DNA of 64,000 nucleotides from Teratosphaeria epicoccoides. Lineage: Eukaryota; Ascomycota; Dothideomycetes; Mycosphaerellales; Teratosphaeriaceae. The notes under the pieces are model-generated. The model had not been told where the DNA came from and did no database searches. It saw only the letters and a list, made by a program, of their open reading frames with translations. Where the stretch lies: positions 186,001-250,000 of the forward strand of contig JADDMT010000043.1 in NCBI GenBank assembly GCA_021401465.1, in the 5' to 3' direction. Shown here in pieces: positions 23,001 to 35,890 of this stretch (its first letter is position 1; each line of letters opens with the position of its first letter). A program made the translations under genes and the position numbers.

Positions 23001-23523
23001 CTAAAAGCGATAACTCCTTACGCTTAAGTTCTGCTAGATTTGCCTCCTTTACTAAAATGGCCTTATTAGTACGCTAATCGATAAGATCTATTTGCTTTTA
23101 TAACCGCTCTTCATAAGTGTATGCGGTATTAAGAGCCTCCTAAGCCTACTCCTAAGCCTCTCTTGCCTCCTTGATTTAGCACTATAGTCTCTTCTTCTCC
23201 CTAATCAAGCGGTCGAATTCTAAGTAAGTAACCTTAATATCGTAGCAGACATTACGACAGTTACACTTGCTACACTTACTAGACTAGACATAGACCTTAC
23301 ACACGCGGTTATACACGCGACAGTTAGAACAAGGCTAGACTATAATCTCTCTAAAGTTGTTAATAAATTCTGCAAGCTTTAGTCGGTAATAGGTACTAGA
23401 AGATTAAGAAGACCTAGGAGGTATAGGCATAGCGAGAAAGGAAGAAGTCCTAGTAACGTTAGCAGGAGGAAGTAGCAACTTTATAACCTAGACTTAGGAC
23501 AAGCTAGGCTAGAAGGGGGATAG

Positions 23524-23973
23524 TATTACGGAATGTTCTAGGGCTAAGCTTTAGCTAGTCAGAACATGCATAACGAGTAGGGACAGCATACAACAAGCAG
23601 GGACAGCGCTATAACAAGCGGGGATAGCGCTATAGAATAATCTACTACTCTATAGTACTCTGTTAAACAGAGTAACAGAGCAGGACAGAGTACTAGGCGT
23701 AGCTGCTACAGAATAATCTGCTACTCTGTAGCGCTCTATTAAACAGAGTAATAGAGCAGGACAGAGTACTAGAGAATCTCCTATGTATTTAGGAACGTAA
23801 AGATGCCCTTATAGCTTCGATGCGTTTAACTTATGTTACATACTTACTAATTAGAATTACCTTTGTACTAATCATTCTGTCTTAGCTCCTACTTGTGTTA
23901 GCACTCTCTAAAGAAGCCTCGGCTTACATGTAATAAGAAGTTACCTAACTACCTGTCGCGAGTAAATATAACA
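23524..23973 (+). repeat. Family B 3' LTR
   Basis: 450 bp, partner of 12831-13290, preceded by the polypurine tract AGAAGGGGG. The TG start is changed to TA. Confidence 0.85.
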
Positions 23974-26055
23974 ATATAGCTAGAACCGCCTTAGGACGAG
24001 TCTTCTAAGGAGAGGTTGCTAGCAGCCGCGGAGTTAGCGCGGCGTATGCGCAAGGTACATTCGGTGCTTATAGAGCACTAGAAAAAGCCCTTAGAATCCT
24101 AGATTAAACATAATAATACCTATGCTAAACTAATGTAATATGTAGTTAGTATGAAGGTATTACTATCAACGAAGAATCTTAAGCTCAAACTTCTAAGTAG
24201 GAAGATAACGCTAAGATTTGCTAGACTATTCTAGATACGAGACGCGATAGGAACGCAGGCATACTAGCTATCGTTTTAGGTACATGATGTCTTCTACGTA
24301 TCTCTGCTTAAACCATAGGTATAACGCAAGGGTAAAGAGCCTGCAGACCTAATGCTAGGAGCACAAGAGAACAAAGAATAGGAAGTTAAGGGTATTAAGG
24401 ATAGTATGCGGCATTAAGGCGTAATGTACTATCTAGTAAAGCTTAGTCTTCTTGACTAGCTTAGAAGCAGGGAGCTTCTATGAGTAGCGCGGAGGCATAG
24501 GGGCCTTAGCTACTAACGTGTAGAAGGGACAACTAATATTCTTCTAGATCTTACGCATCTTGAAGTCGTCATTAATAGCCGCAAGGGACCTAAGCTATTA
24601 ACGTAGCTTATTCGACATGTACTTGTCGACTCTAACGTTAGCCTAGAAATAGTTAGCAATTGTTCTTAGAGGGTATACGTGCTAAAGACATACTATTACA
24701 AAGGTCTCGACCCTAACAGTTAGTACCTTCAAGATCTTCTAGACTAAGTCTACGAGCAGACCTAGACAGACGTTCTTGCTAGTTAGCAAGGATTTAAAAC
24801 AGACCCTGCTATAGGAGTAGTTTACACTTGTAGTAAAGCATGAAAGGGTACTAAGTAAGTACGCAAGTAACTCGTGATACTTAGCATATAGCTAGTTTGT
24901 AGCCATAGACCCTTTAGTAGTACCTTAGTTACGCGTAGTCTAGAATCTATTAATATAACAGCAAAGCTAGTTGTACTTGCTATAGACCTCCTTAGGAAGG
25001 TCCTAGCATTTCTAATGCTTGCTATTATAATTCTTGTAGTTATAGTAGATACCGCTCTCATTAAACCTACCTACGTAAATCTTAACTTTACCTAGTTAGT
25101 ATAGGACACGTATACCTCGCGGGTAGGGGACGCCTTACTAACGCGCGGGAGTAGAATGTGTGTAGCCTAGCTGCTAAGGTTATTAAGACACTTGCGGTAT
25201 AAGCGATAGTTACGTAAGAGGCGCGTAGTATTAAACTTAGTCTCGAGTGCTATTATAGCCGAGCATACAATTAACCTTGATTAATTAATTAATTGTAGAA
25301 GAAGAGGCTCTAGGAAGGACTAGCAGACATTGCGTAGTAAAGGCTTAGCAAAGCAGAAGCTTAGTTAAAGCTAGTGTCTAGGAACAAGTTATTAGGGGTA
25401 TAGCGTAGCCTTTTATACCCCCTACTCGCGCCTTGTCACTTACTATAACCGTTAAGCTAGTAACTTGATTCATAGTGTAGAGCTCCTGCCTTTGCTTAAG
25501 TTATAGGATACGAATAATATAATAACAGATAATGCGGCTAGTATGCATATACGCCGATTTACAAGTAAACTAGCATGAAGATGTAATTAGCTAGCGTTAG
25601 GAGTACGCTCCTTCTATTTTAAGTAGAGTATACGTAACATCTGCGGATACTCCTACTAGCCCTAAGGTTCTATAACATGTTCTATAAAGTCATGACTTAA
25701 TAGGGATAGCTAAGCCACTTAGCAAGGCTAGAGCGTATACGCTTGCCCTACTATTTCAAGGATAGACAGAAGTACGTACTCGGAGTTTCCTAATATCTTG
25801 ACCTACATGTAACATGAAGGTATTATAAGGCTACCCTGAATGTAATATTAGCTGCTATAGCGTAGTAACTCTACCTTGTATATGTTGCGGAGGTGTTAAG
25901 GGTGCCGCTATATAGGCTATCTTAAGATTAAGTAATCTTTGGCTATCTACCTATCTTGCGTAGTATGTGACGCATGCTATCCTATACCCTATTCGCTCTG
26001 CTTGCCTAATAGTAAGGCTAAGGACATCCTTATAGGAGGAGGGGCAGTAATACGG
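23974..26055 (+). mobile_element. Truncated family A element (3' part)
   Basis: Positions 23974-24440 match the integrase tail and chromodomain (A1 about 4975-5450). Then a jump leads to 24441-25191, part of the antisense gene on the minus strand, followed by its TATA box (25411-25417), the non-coding 3' region, the polypurine tract and the first 8 bp of an LTR (26048-26055). The rest of that LTR lies at 34065-34461 beyond A2, with TACGG duplicated. The start ATG of the antisense gene is GTG here. Confidence 0.8.
24441..25191 (-). pseudogene. Antisense accessory gene fragment
   Basis: Homologous to 6433-7186 of A1. It retains the YNSKH.KC..LPKEVYSKYN block near 25000-25070 and ends close to the intron 2 donor. 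It lacks the Lys-rich C-terminal half and the ATG. It is a third independent copy of the same minus-strand frame. Confidence 0.65.
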
Positions 26056-26433
26056 TAATATAGATGTATATGCTATATAATATAAAAATATCTTGTAGTA
26101 TGACAGAGTAATAGGTACAAGATAGCGCTACTTTCTGCTTATTGCAGAGGTAGCGCTAAAGGTGCTTATAACCCCTGACGCCCCTTAACTAGGGAAAGCA
26201 TGTCCGAGCCTAGCCCTGCAGGGGTACCGTAGGGTCAGGAAGCCCCTATAGGGGTACTATAGGGTTAGCAAGTGTAGGGGCGTCCTACGCTAGGCATTAA
26301 TCCTACTTAGACAACATATTAGCTAACGTATGTACGAAGGACCCCCTTGCTATGTATAGCAGGGTTACTACATGCTAAGGGCAGGCATCAGAACCTATGC
26401 GGCCCTAATAGCCCCCTAGTATTAACTGTATTA
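26056..26433 (-). repeat. 3' LTR of A2
   Basis: 378 bp, inverted relative to A1. Two short CCCC(T)GTAGGGGTAC modules are present where A1 has one. On the element strand it is preceded by AGGAGGAGGGG. Confidence 0.9.
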
Positions 26434-27066
26434 CTACCCCTCCTCCTATAAGGATGTCTCTAGCCTTACTAAGCGCATGTATAACGTATAGGGTATAGGA
26501 TATAGCACGCTTATACTACGTAAGAGTAAATAGGTAGATAGCCTATATAACATGTGTCATGTATATACCTTAATATATTTATAGCGAATATAGGATAGAG
26601 GTTACTAACTTACGTGTTTTTCTAATTTGTTACATGTTAGGCAGCTTCGTAACACCTTCGCTTTACATGCGGATTAAGATATATAGAAACTACAAGTACG
26701 TACCTTAGTTAATCTTTAAAATTATAGGGCAAGTATATACGCTAGCTTTACTTAGTAGCTTTGCTGTCCCTATTTAGTCATAACTATAAAGAAACGTGTT
26801 ATAGAACCTTAGGGTTAGTCGAATGTGTGCAGATGCTCTATGCATACTACTCGAAACAGCAGGAGCGCGCTCCTAGCGCGAACCTCGTCACATTTTCATG
26901 CTAGTAGACTAGTATAGGTATAGTTAGCGTACATGCGTAATAGCCGCATTACCTGTTCTTGTATTATTTAGTCCCTATGTAAGTTAACTAAAGGTAGGTA
27001 CTCTACGCATGTAGTTTGTTACTAGCTTAACGGTTACGGTAGGTAACAGCAGGGCTAGCTAGAGGG

Positions 27067-27073
27067 TATAAAA
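27067..27073 (+). promoter_or_regulatory. TATA box for the A2 antisense gene
   Basis: TATAAAA, 233 nt upstream of ATG 27300, same placement as in A1. Confidence 0.55.
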
Positions 27074-27299
27074 ACCTCGCTATTTTCCTAAACTTCCTGT
27101 TCTAAAACACTAACATTAACTCCGCATCTACTTCGCTTAGCCTTTACCTTGCCATGTCTGCTTGTCTAACCTAGAGCTTCTTCTTCTTTAATCAATTAAT
27201 CAAGATTAATTAACCTACTTGTCCTAGTAACATGGCTAATGTTCTGCAGACTAAGTTTAATGCTACTTGCTCTACTTATAATTGTTACTTATATTGACA

Positions 27300-28436
27300 A
27301 TGCCTTAACAACCTTAGCAGCCAAGCTGCATACATCTCTCCTCTACGTGTTAGTAAGGCGTCCCCTACCCGCGAGGTATGCGTAACTTATACTAACTAAA
27401 GCGTAGCCGAGATCTACGTTAGCAGATTTAATGAGGGTAGTGTCTACTACAACTATATTAATTGTAATAGCAAGCATTAGAAGTGCTAAGAACTTCCTAA
27501 GGAAGTGTATAGCAAGTATAACTAGCTCTGCCGTAATATCGATGACTTCTAGAGCGCGTGTAACAAGGGGATTACTAAAGGCACTCTAACTATAAACAGG
27601 CTACAGGCTAAGTATTACGAGATACTTGCCTACCTGCTCGGCGCCCTCTTATGCTTTACCGCGAGCGTTAACAACTCGGGGCCCTTACTGCGATCGACAA
27701 TGACTTTAAGACGTAGATGATCTACAAGAAGGTTATCAAGTAATTTACTACTCCTGCTACTAAGGCTACGCTATAGCGTTGTACTATAAGGCAGCCTGCC
27801 TCTAAGCTAGTCTAGAGGACTAAGCCGTAAGTTACTTACTAAAATCCTGTCGCGTGCGTATTACTAACACATTATAGCGCTGCTACCTACGCCGCCTCTA
27901 CGCTACTGTCTAAGAAGAAGAAGAAGGCTAGGGCTAAAATTAAGGTTAGTAACAAGGAAGCCGAACCTTCCCTACTTGCGATCTGCATAGCGTCTACTAA
28001 GACGCTAAAGTACAAGCCTCTAAGCCAGATCTTTGAGGATGAGGAGGATAACGACGTCTAGGATACCTTTGATCCTAACGTGATCCCTGCGCGCTATAGT
28101 GTTACCGTACTAGTTACGCATGATAAAGACACTAAGTTCGACAATGTTATTAACACTCGTGTCAAGAAGCGTAAGATAGTCTCGAGGGCCAAGCGTAACA
28201 GCCGCAAGCGCGCCTAAGTCTCTTTGCCTTCTAATGCTAAGGATAAGGAGGAGGATGTAGTTGTCGCGACTAAGCGTAGTAGGGCTATCGCTAGCTCTCT
28301 GTCTACTATAGGCTCTAAAGACGAGCTCCCCTGTAACCTACTAAAGAAGAAGATGCTAGCCTCTCTTTGTAGCGTTACTACTCCTGTTGCTCCTAGTCGC
28401 CTCGGGTTATTTAGTAGTCCCTGTGTAGGTAGGTAG
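27300..28436 (+). pseudogene. Antisense accessory gene of A2 (internal deletion)
   Basis: Homologue of 5827-7186. ATG at 27300; introns 27353-27401 (GTAAGG...TACTAACTAAAG) and 27827-27877 (GTAAGT...TACTAACACATTATAG). About 223 bp of the middle part is missing near 27660, which breaks the frame. The Cys motif (INCNSKHQKCQELP) is better preserved than in A1, and the tail GSKDELPCNLLKKKMLASL is the same. It ends with TAG at 28434-28436, convergent with gag-pol. Confidence 0.7.
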
Positions 28437-28658
28437 TCCCTAGCGGACTATAACAAGAAAGACTCTTCTACTTTAGGTTTAGTCAAGAAGCCCTTAATTA
28501 GTAGTCGCTAAGTATTAGCTACGAAGCTAATATAAGCATGTCTCTTGTTCTTCTCTTTCCTTAGGTTCATTCTAGGTGTGCCTTTTAGCAACAATGATAT
28601 ATAAGTAGGGCGTTTGTTTCTCGTTGTTACTTTGCGCGTCATGTGCTACATACACATA

Positions 28659-31600
28659 TTAAAAATGCTCCGAAACTCTTATCTTCCTACAAATCGACCT
28701 TCTTAAGCCCTACTTACGCCTCCTCTGCTCTTTAAACTCACGAATAGCTTCTAGAGCGTTCTTGTAGTCTTTAGCTAGAACCTATTATGTGTACTTAGGT
28801 AGGTATCCTTTCTACTTTACTAGATAGTACGTTATGCCTTTACACTACATACTGTCCTTAATACTCTTAACTTCCTACTCTTTGTTCTTTTCTACTAATA
28901 GCATCAGGTCTGTAGGCTCTTCGCCCTCGCGCTATACCTATAGTTTAAGTAGATATATGTAGAAGACATTATGCACTTAATATGACGATAGTAATAATAG
29001 CTAGTACACCTGCGATCCTATTACGTCACGTATCTAGAAGGGTCCGACGAACCTTGGCGTCATCTTCTTACTTAGAAGTTTGAGCTTAAGATTCTTCGTT
29101 AATAGTAATACCTTCATACTAACTACATATTATATCGGCTTACTATAGGCGTTATTATGTTTAATCTAGGATTCTGAGGCCTTTTTCTAGTATTCTATTA
29201 GCACTAAATGTACCTTGCGTATATGCCGCGCTAATTCCGCGGCGGCTAGCACCCTCTCCTTAGAAGACTTGTCCTAAGGCGGCCCTAGGTGTATTTCCGG
29301 ATCAAAGCTATAAAGAATCTGAAAATAGCGACATGCGCATAGTAGCATGCATGCTATTATTAACTACGAATTCTGCCAAAGGAATTATGTCGGCCTAGGC
29401 ATCCTAGTTCTTAGCGTAGTAGCACTAAAGGTACTACTTAAGAGTCTAGCTTATACGTTTAGTCTAACTATTAGTCTATAGATAGAATGCTATACTTAGG
29501 CAGTGCTTAATACACGCCTTAAACATAAACCCTCGCTAGTATTTACTAGTAAAGATAGAACCTCGATCTAATAAAATACTTCGGGGTATACTAAAGCGCT
29601 ATATGACTTTGTCATGAAGTAGTCGCGCAAGCTTGCTACTTGTGCACTTTTTTGTACATAGGATGAAGACATTCATCTTTGAGTATTAGTTAACTACTAC
29701 AAGCATAGTATTAAATACATTGCCTCTCTACTTTGCTAGTAGTAAATTAGTAATAAAATCTATAGTCAAGTCTTGCTATAGTCTCTCTAGTAGTAGGAGC
29801 GCCTACGTATTGCCATAGGGGTAATAGTGCCGAGATTTGCTAATCTAGCACGTCTAGCAGGATTTGACATAGTTAGAAACATCCTGTTCTAGTGTTAGCT
29901 ACTAGTACTTATGTCCGAGGAGAGCATTTGTATTCTCTACGCTAAAATGACCTGCAAGTTCATTGTCATAATAAATATAGAGGAGCTACGAACGGAGTAT
30001 GTAGTTAGCGGGGACGTAGAGCCTATTATCAAAGTACTACAAGTCGCCTAACTTAGTCTAGTACTTCGGACTACCTGTAGTATCCTAGAGAGCTACACCC
30101 TCATTAATTAACTCCGGTTCTCACTCTTGTAACCGCTAAATAAGTCTTGAGACTTCTTTAAAGGGTTCTTTAGACATTGCATACTTACTACATGTAAGCT
30201 AATTAACTACCGCATAGATTGAGCTAGACATAGTTGCTATAACTGCTAGATAGGAGGGTTTATTGCTAGTAGAGGCTATAAGGCCCTATTAGGCCTATAG
30301 TCGACCTATAAGAGGAGCTAACAACAGGTTGCTACCCTATACTACAAGCTTCGTCTGTAGCGTAAGGAGGAGCTATTAGTTACCCTACTCCCTAGTGTCG
30401 TAGTCTAGTCGTCGCGAAGGACCGTTAGCTAGATTCATCTTTCTAGAACAATGCTAGATAACAAAGTTAAAGCTAGCAAGGAAAGTTGCCTACCTTGCTT
30501 GCTAACTACTTAGCTGCTTTATGCCTATAAAGCCGCGAAGGTTATTATAGTTAGTAAGTACCTTAATAGGGTACGCTACGCCTTCGAGGTAGTGTTAGTA
30601 CTCCTTAAAGCCGTCGACAATAGCTAAAAGCTCTTAATCGTAAGTCTTGTAGTTAAGCTTAGCGCCCTGCATCTTCTGTAACTAGAAGGTAATTAGGTAC
30701 TATTACGTACTGCCTTTATGTAACTAGAGCTACGATATAATTGCGGCTATCGTAGATTTCGAAGCATCGGTCTCTATTCAGATCTCCGTAGTAGGGTTAA
30801 AGTGCTAAAGTATAGGCGTAGTTTAAAAAGCTGCTTTAAGTTTAGAGAAAGCCTTACTCTAAGCCTCCTCCTAAGGCACTATCCCTAGCTTCTTGCCTCG
30901 AATTACGCCCTTTGCGAGTACTATAAGGGGAGCCATAATCTTCGAATAAGACTATATAAATCTGTAGTAGAAGTTAGTAAATCCTAGAAACACCTATATT
31001 TCTCGGAGAGTAATTAGCTATAGCTACTCCGTGATTACGGACACCCTTTAGTCATCTATAATGACGTCTTTCATAGAGACGATGTATCTAAGGAACTTAA
31101 TCCTATCCGTAAGGAATAAGCACTTCATTAGGTTTATATATAGAGCGAACTTGCGGAGTTGTTCGAGTACTATCCCTAGATGCCAAATATGCTCTTCCTT
31201 TAAGTCAGAGTAGACTAGTATATCATCTAAGTATACTACGTAGCAGGTGTCAACGAGGCTAGCAAGGGCCTAGTTAATATACGCTTTAAACGTCGCTAGC
31301 GCGTTAGTTAATCTAAATAGCATTACTATATACTTGAAGTGTCTATACTATGTTTAGAACATAGTCTTGTACTTGTTACCCTTTCGGATTAGTATCTAGT
31401 AGTATGCATCCTTCAAGTCGATAGACAAGAAGATAGCGGCGTGACTAAGGCAATCAAGCGTCTCGCTAATAAGTAGTAGGGGGTAGTAGTCCTTCTAAGT
31501 TACTACGTTAAGGCCCCTATAATTAACGTATAGGCGGAGTGTGTTATCCTTCTTTAGGACAAACATTACTAGCGCTCCGGCCTCGCTGTTACTTCCTCGG

Positions 31601-33399
31601 ATCCACGCATTCTTTTGTGCCTTGTAGAGATAGTCTCGAAGTGTTTCAAGCTACGATTCCGACATAGGATACAGAGGTTAATGTAGAGGATTATAACCTT
31701 CCTTGAGGTTAATCGCATGCTCCGCGTCTAGGGCCTAGGCATAGGCCGTAGCCTCTACGTCAAAAATATCGGCGTATTCCTCTAACTCTAGCAGAAGGGT
31801 AACGTCCTCCTTGACATTCTATATGTAGACTGCATACATACATTAGACCTTCTTTATGTCTTTATAGAAGCTATGCGTGTTACGTATCCTTACTATAGGA
31901 ACTTTGCCTTTAGAGCTATAGAACTAATTATCGGTAGCTCTATTAACAACGACCCCCTACTTGTAGCGCTAAGGGCGGCCTAGTAGGAGCTCCTTATTAG
32001 GAACGTCTTTAGCGTAGAAGACTTCGTTAGTCTTACGCTATTCTCCTAAAGAGTCTGCAAGTTAGAAGCGCACGTTATACACGCCTTAAGCTGCTACGCC
32101 TTTGCCCTAAAAGGATTTCATAGTAGGTAGCAGGGCTCCTAGGATCGGCTTTAAACCGAGTTGTATAATTACCCGCTAGGGTATCACATTAACCTCCGCT
32201 AGGTTGTCTAACATATAGTCTACTAGCTTAAGCGAGCTATTAACCCGGACCGTACTAGATAGGCGCTAGGCAGGCTACAAGTCTATACTATTAGTAACAG
32301 ACAGCTTAGATACCCGCGGTAGCCATTCGGCTTGCTTAGGCTTGTCCTTCTTTTACCCCCCTTCTCAGGAGGTTTTAGACACCTTGCTTACCTTCTTCCT
32401 ATTACTACTTCGTTTAGGATAGCAAGACGCCTAGTAGTCCTTTACTCTATAGATGTAGTAGCTTCCTAGAGGCTTCTCGCTACTGTCCTTAGGCTTAGAG
32501 GGTTTGATCCTCTAGACTAAACTACTACGTTAAATGTGACCCTTAGGGCGCTTGTAATAGCAGCCCTTTAGTAGGTCTTTAGGGCTTAAACACTTATTAT
32601 CCTTGCCGCTCGATCTCCTATTTTGCTTCAAGGTAATCTCTATATATGTCGCAAGGGACACGAGGTCTTGCCGAGTTATTAGAAGTTTATAGAAAGTCAT
32701 AATCATGTTCTAAAGATTATTATTAAGCTTAACGAGTAGGTGCTAAACGCGTTACGTCTTGTTATAGGGTAGCATCTTTCCCTTAAGCGTAGTAAGATAG
32801 GTAGCAAAGCTAGAGGCAATCTATCCCTTCTCCTACTTAGCCTTCTTATACTCTACAGACATAGTAAGGGCGTAGTTACCTAGATCCTTAACCTAGTCGA
32901 CATAGAACTAGCAAAAATCCGCCTACGTATATGTTCTGTCATAGACCTACATAAGGTTATACCGCTTATGCTAATTGTTACAATGTTCCTTATCCTCTTT
33001 AAGCTATATGACACTAAAGGCTACCTGTTCGCCCTCTATAGCATATCTGCGTAGGTTAAGTACAAAAACTGCTTTATATGCCTATAAGAAAGTTCGAGCC
33101 TCTTTTAAGGTATCTCCCTTAAACAGCTTTAGGTTACATGCGTTACGACTGCCTCCTAGTTAGCCTACTATAGCCCTAAATTTAGGTACTACATTTGTAG
33201 GCACATGCGGAGAGTCTATACCTACTAGTATAGTGTCTTTATAGGTTCCTAGTATAAAATCTCGCTAGATTTCCTTATCCGCTAGTTTATTAGTACCGCT
33301 TATAGCGACGTCCTTGTCGTCCCTGCTATTGTCGCTACTAGAAGGGGTGCGGCTCTAGCTCTAGTTTACAAGGCAGTTCGCGACCTAGTTAACAATTAT
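28659..33399 (-). pseudogene. RIP-degraded gag-pol of A2
   Basis: Collinear with the A3 polyprotein: Gag near 33399-32500, CCHC knuckle near 32430-32470, reverse transcriptase around 31200-31600 (YLDD-equivalent near 31215-31235), RNase H near 30500-30800, integrase zinc region near 29800-29960 and chromodomain near 28750-28880. The start ATG is ATA here (33397-33399), and the stop is TAA at 28659-28661. Length is not a multiple of three, so indels add to the RIP stops. Confidence 0.88.
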
Positions 33400-33673
33400 A
33401 GCTATAATAGCTATGTCTATAGTCGCGGTTAGATATAGTCCCTATGTAGGTAATCTATTACCTTGTCTGCCGCGTAATTGACCTCTAGCAGAACTGTCGT
33501 TTAATGTAGTGTCGCTTGTAGGGGGTACTCCTATAGGCTAGTTATTTAGTCTAGCTTTGCTATTACAGGTACTTAGGAGAGTACTCGCTACGCGTTAGTT
33601 ACGAGTTTGTAGTGCTCTAGACATATCGTAGTATTCTCTGCTAGACTACAAAGCACAGAGGATAAAGGCAAAC

Positions 33674-34064
33674 TAATATAGATGTATATGCTATATAATA
33701 TGAAAATATCTCGTAGTATGACAGAGTAATCCGACCTTTTAATAAGTACAAGATAGCGCTACTTTCTACTTATCGTAGAGGTAGCGCTAAAGGTGCTTAT
33801 AACCCCTAGCGCCCCTTAACTAGGGAAAGCATGTCCGAGCCTAGCCCCGTAGGGGTACTATAGGGTCAGGAAGCCCCTGTAGGGGTACTGTAGGGTTAGC
33901 GAGCGTAGGGGCGTCCTACGTCAGGCATTAATCCTACTTAGACAACATATTAGCTAACATATGTACGAAGGACCCCCTTGCTATATGTAGCAGGGTTACT
34001 ACATGCTAAGGGTAGGCATCAGAACCTATGTAGCTCTTATAGCCCCCTAGTATTAACCGTATCA
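33674..34064 (-). repeat. 5' LTR of A2
   Basis: 391 bp, ending ...CCGTATCA at 34064, i.e. the reverse complement of an unmutated TGATACGG start. Confidence 0.92.
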
Positions 34065-34461
34065 TACGGTTAATACTATTAGGGGGTATTAGAGCTAAGC
34101 ATACTCTAGTATACTACCCTTAGCATGCTATAGACCCTGTCTATTATAGCAGGCGTCCCTTTGTATGTTAACTTGTATATCCTTTGTCCTATAGGCTTGC
34201 TACCTAAGTGTAGGGATGTATTAATCCTACATGCTATCCCCTCTATAGTACCCCTATAGGGACTCTTTAGACCTGTAGTACCCCTGCGGAGTTAGGCGCG
34301 GACAGGCTTTCCTAATTAAGGGGTGTTAGGGGACATAAGTACCTCCTATGCTACCTTTATAATAAGTAGAAAGTAGCGCTATCTTGTACCTATTAAAAGG
34401 TTAGATTACTCTGTTATACTACGGGATATTTTTATTATTATATAGCTTTACACCTATCTTA
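34065..34461 (+). repeat. LTR of the truncated family A relative, right part
   Basis: Continues the 8 bp at 26048-26055 after the duplicated TACGG: TTAATACTATTAGGGGG. It is clearly diverged from the A1/A2 LTR and ends ACCTATCTTA. Total LTR length would be about 400 bp. Confidence 0.75.
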
Positions 34462-35090
34462 GTACATTACCTGCTCTATCATGTAATTAGCCTCTAGTAG
34501 AGCCGTTTTTTAATACGGTGTTGTCTTTTATTAGTAGTCCTATAGGATAACTGCCCTAGTTACTTAATCTAGCTTTATTAGCGTAGTCGCTATAGGTAGT
34601 ACTTATAGTATACTAGTTACAAGTTTAGGGTACTCTAGACATGTTATATTCTCTAACAGACTACGTAGTAGGGAGGGAGAAAGCAGAACTAATATAGATA
34701 TATAGCTATATAATAATGAAAATATTCTGTAGTGTAATAGAGTAATCTGACCTTTTAATAGGTATAAGATAGCACTACTTTCTACTTATTACAGAGGTAG
34801 TATAGGAGGTACTTATATTCCCTAACGCCCCTTAATTATGAAAGCATGTCCGCGCCTAAATCTGTAGGGGTACTATAGGGCTTAAGAGTCCCTATAGGGC
34901 TACTATAGAGAGAGTAGCGCATGGGATTATTACATCCCTACGCTTAGGTAGCAAGCCTATAGGACGAAGGATATACAAGTTAACGTACAAAGAGACGCCT
35001 ACTATAATAGACAGGGTCTGTAGCATGCTAAGGGTAGTATACTAGATTATGTATAGCTCTAATACCTCTCTAATAGTATTAACTATATTA
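34462..35090 (-). repeat. Inverted LTR plus leader of a diverged family A element
   Basis: 34690-35090 is a 401-bp LTR on the minus strand, closest to 34065-34461. 34462-34689 is the leader that follows the 5' LTR in family A (compare 602-800: CTCTAGTAGAGCC, GCTTTCTCC equivalents), so this is the 5' end of an element cut off at 34462. Confidence 0.7.
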
Positions 35091-35387
35091 TACCCCTAGC
35101 TAGCTAGTTCTTATAGTAGTTCTATAGCATCCCTATTAGCTTCTCCTACCCTCGATATTGTTATAGGCTACTATACCTTAGCATTAGCTTAAGTTACTAT
35201 AAAATCTTTAAATTTATGCTAAGGTCTTTTACATACTACGTAGTAGATATTAGTAGAGCTACATTACAGAGTTAGAACGTAGAATTAGGACTGCAATTAA
35301 AGTCTTCTATAGACTATAGGATATACTAAGCTATAGTAGAAGATACATATAGCCTATAAAGAGAAAAGACTACTTAGATATACTAAG
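35091..35387. other. AT-rich stretch without a recognisable gene
   Basis: Between the LTR fragment and element C. RIP-like composition; no open frame on either strand. Same host sequence as after 42105, since the CTAAG duplication links the two. Confidence 0.5.
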
Positions 35388-35594
35388 TGATACTAGACAG
35401 CCGAGCTATAGGCTTATTCGGTCGTGCTAACAAGCTAAGCCGCACGTGACGCATGTAGGCGCATCTTATGCGCTTCGCGGGAGAATTAAAGAAGGGCAGT
35501 GATTAGTTTTTTAGACCTTACCCTATCATTAGGGATAGAGGCTCTATACGCTACTACATACCTACGTATTAATTACTAGTCGCATACCATATTA
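35388..35594 (+). repeat. 5' LTR of C
   Basis: 207 bp; pair of 41899-42105. Confidence 0.93.
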
Positions 35595-35890
35595 ATTCTA
35601 ATTACTCTACCCTAGTTGCAGCCTATATAGTACTTATAATAACCGGTATTCTTGCCCCTAGCTAAGCAGGCTACACGCCTGCTCGTATCTAGCATTAACG
35701 TAACGGCTAGCTAGGAGAAGGAGAGGACGCCTACAGCGTTATAGAGGAAACTAAAGACGAAGAGATAGTGTGCCTAGAGAAAGAGCAGGTAGAGCTAGTA
35801 AAAGCATAACGCCTATACGATCTGCAAGCTAACGTAGCGTAGCGTAAACGCATGTAGGTAGCAGGCTTCTAGCAACTAGAAGTAGCCTCG

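Larger units (their letters stand above)
12831..23973 (+). mobile_element. Family B Ty3/Gypsy element B2, gutted by a DNA transposon
   Basis: Two LTRs (12831-13290 and 23524-23973) flank gag (13330-15460) and an integrase C-terminus with chromodomain (22400-22880). A polypurine tract (AGAAGGGGG) precedes the 3' LTR. The reverse transcriptase, RNase H and integrase core are absent; 15465-22390 is filled by foldback units and a Plavaka-like transposon. The 5-bp flanks differ (ACCGA and ATATA), so no target duplication remains. Confidence 0.7.
26056..34064 (-). mobile_element. Complete Ty3/Gypsy element A2 (family A), inverted
   Basis: An 8009-bp element on the minus strand. LTRs: 26056-26433 (378 bp) and 33674-34064 (391 bp; the difference is mostly a 13-bp gap near 26112). 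Target duplication TACGG at 26051-26055 and 34065-34069. Gag-pol is on the minus strand (28659-33399), the accessory gene on the plus strand (27300-28436). It is inserted a few bases into the LTR of a related element. RIP-damaged throughout. Confidence 0.95.
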
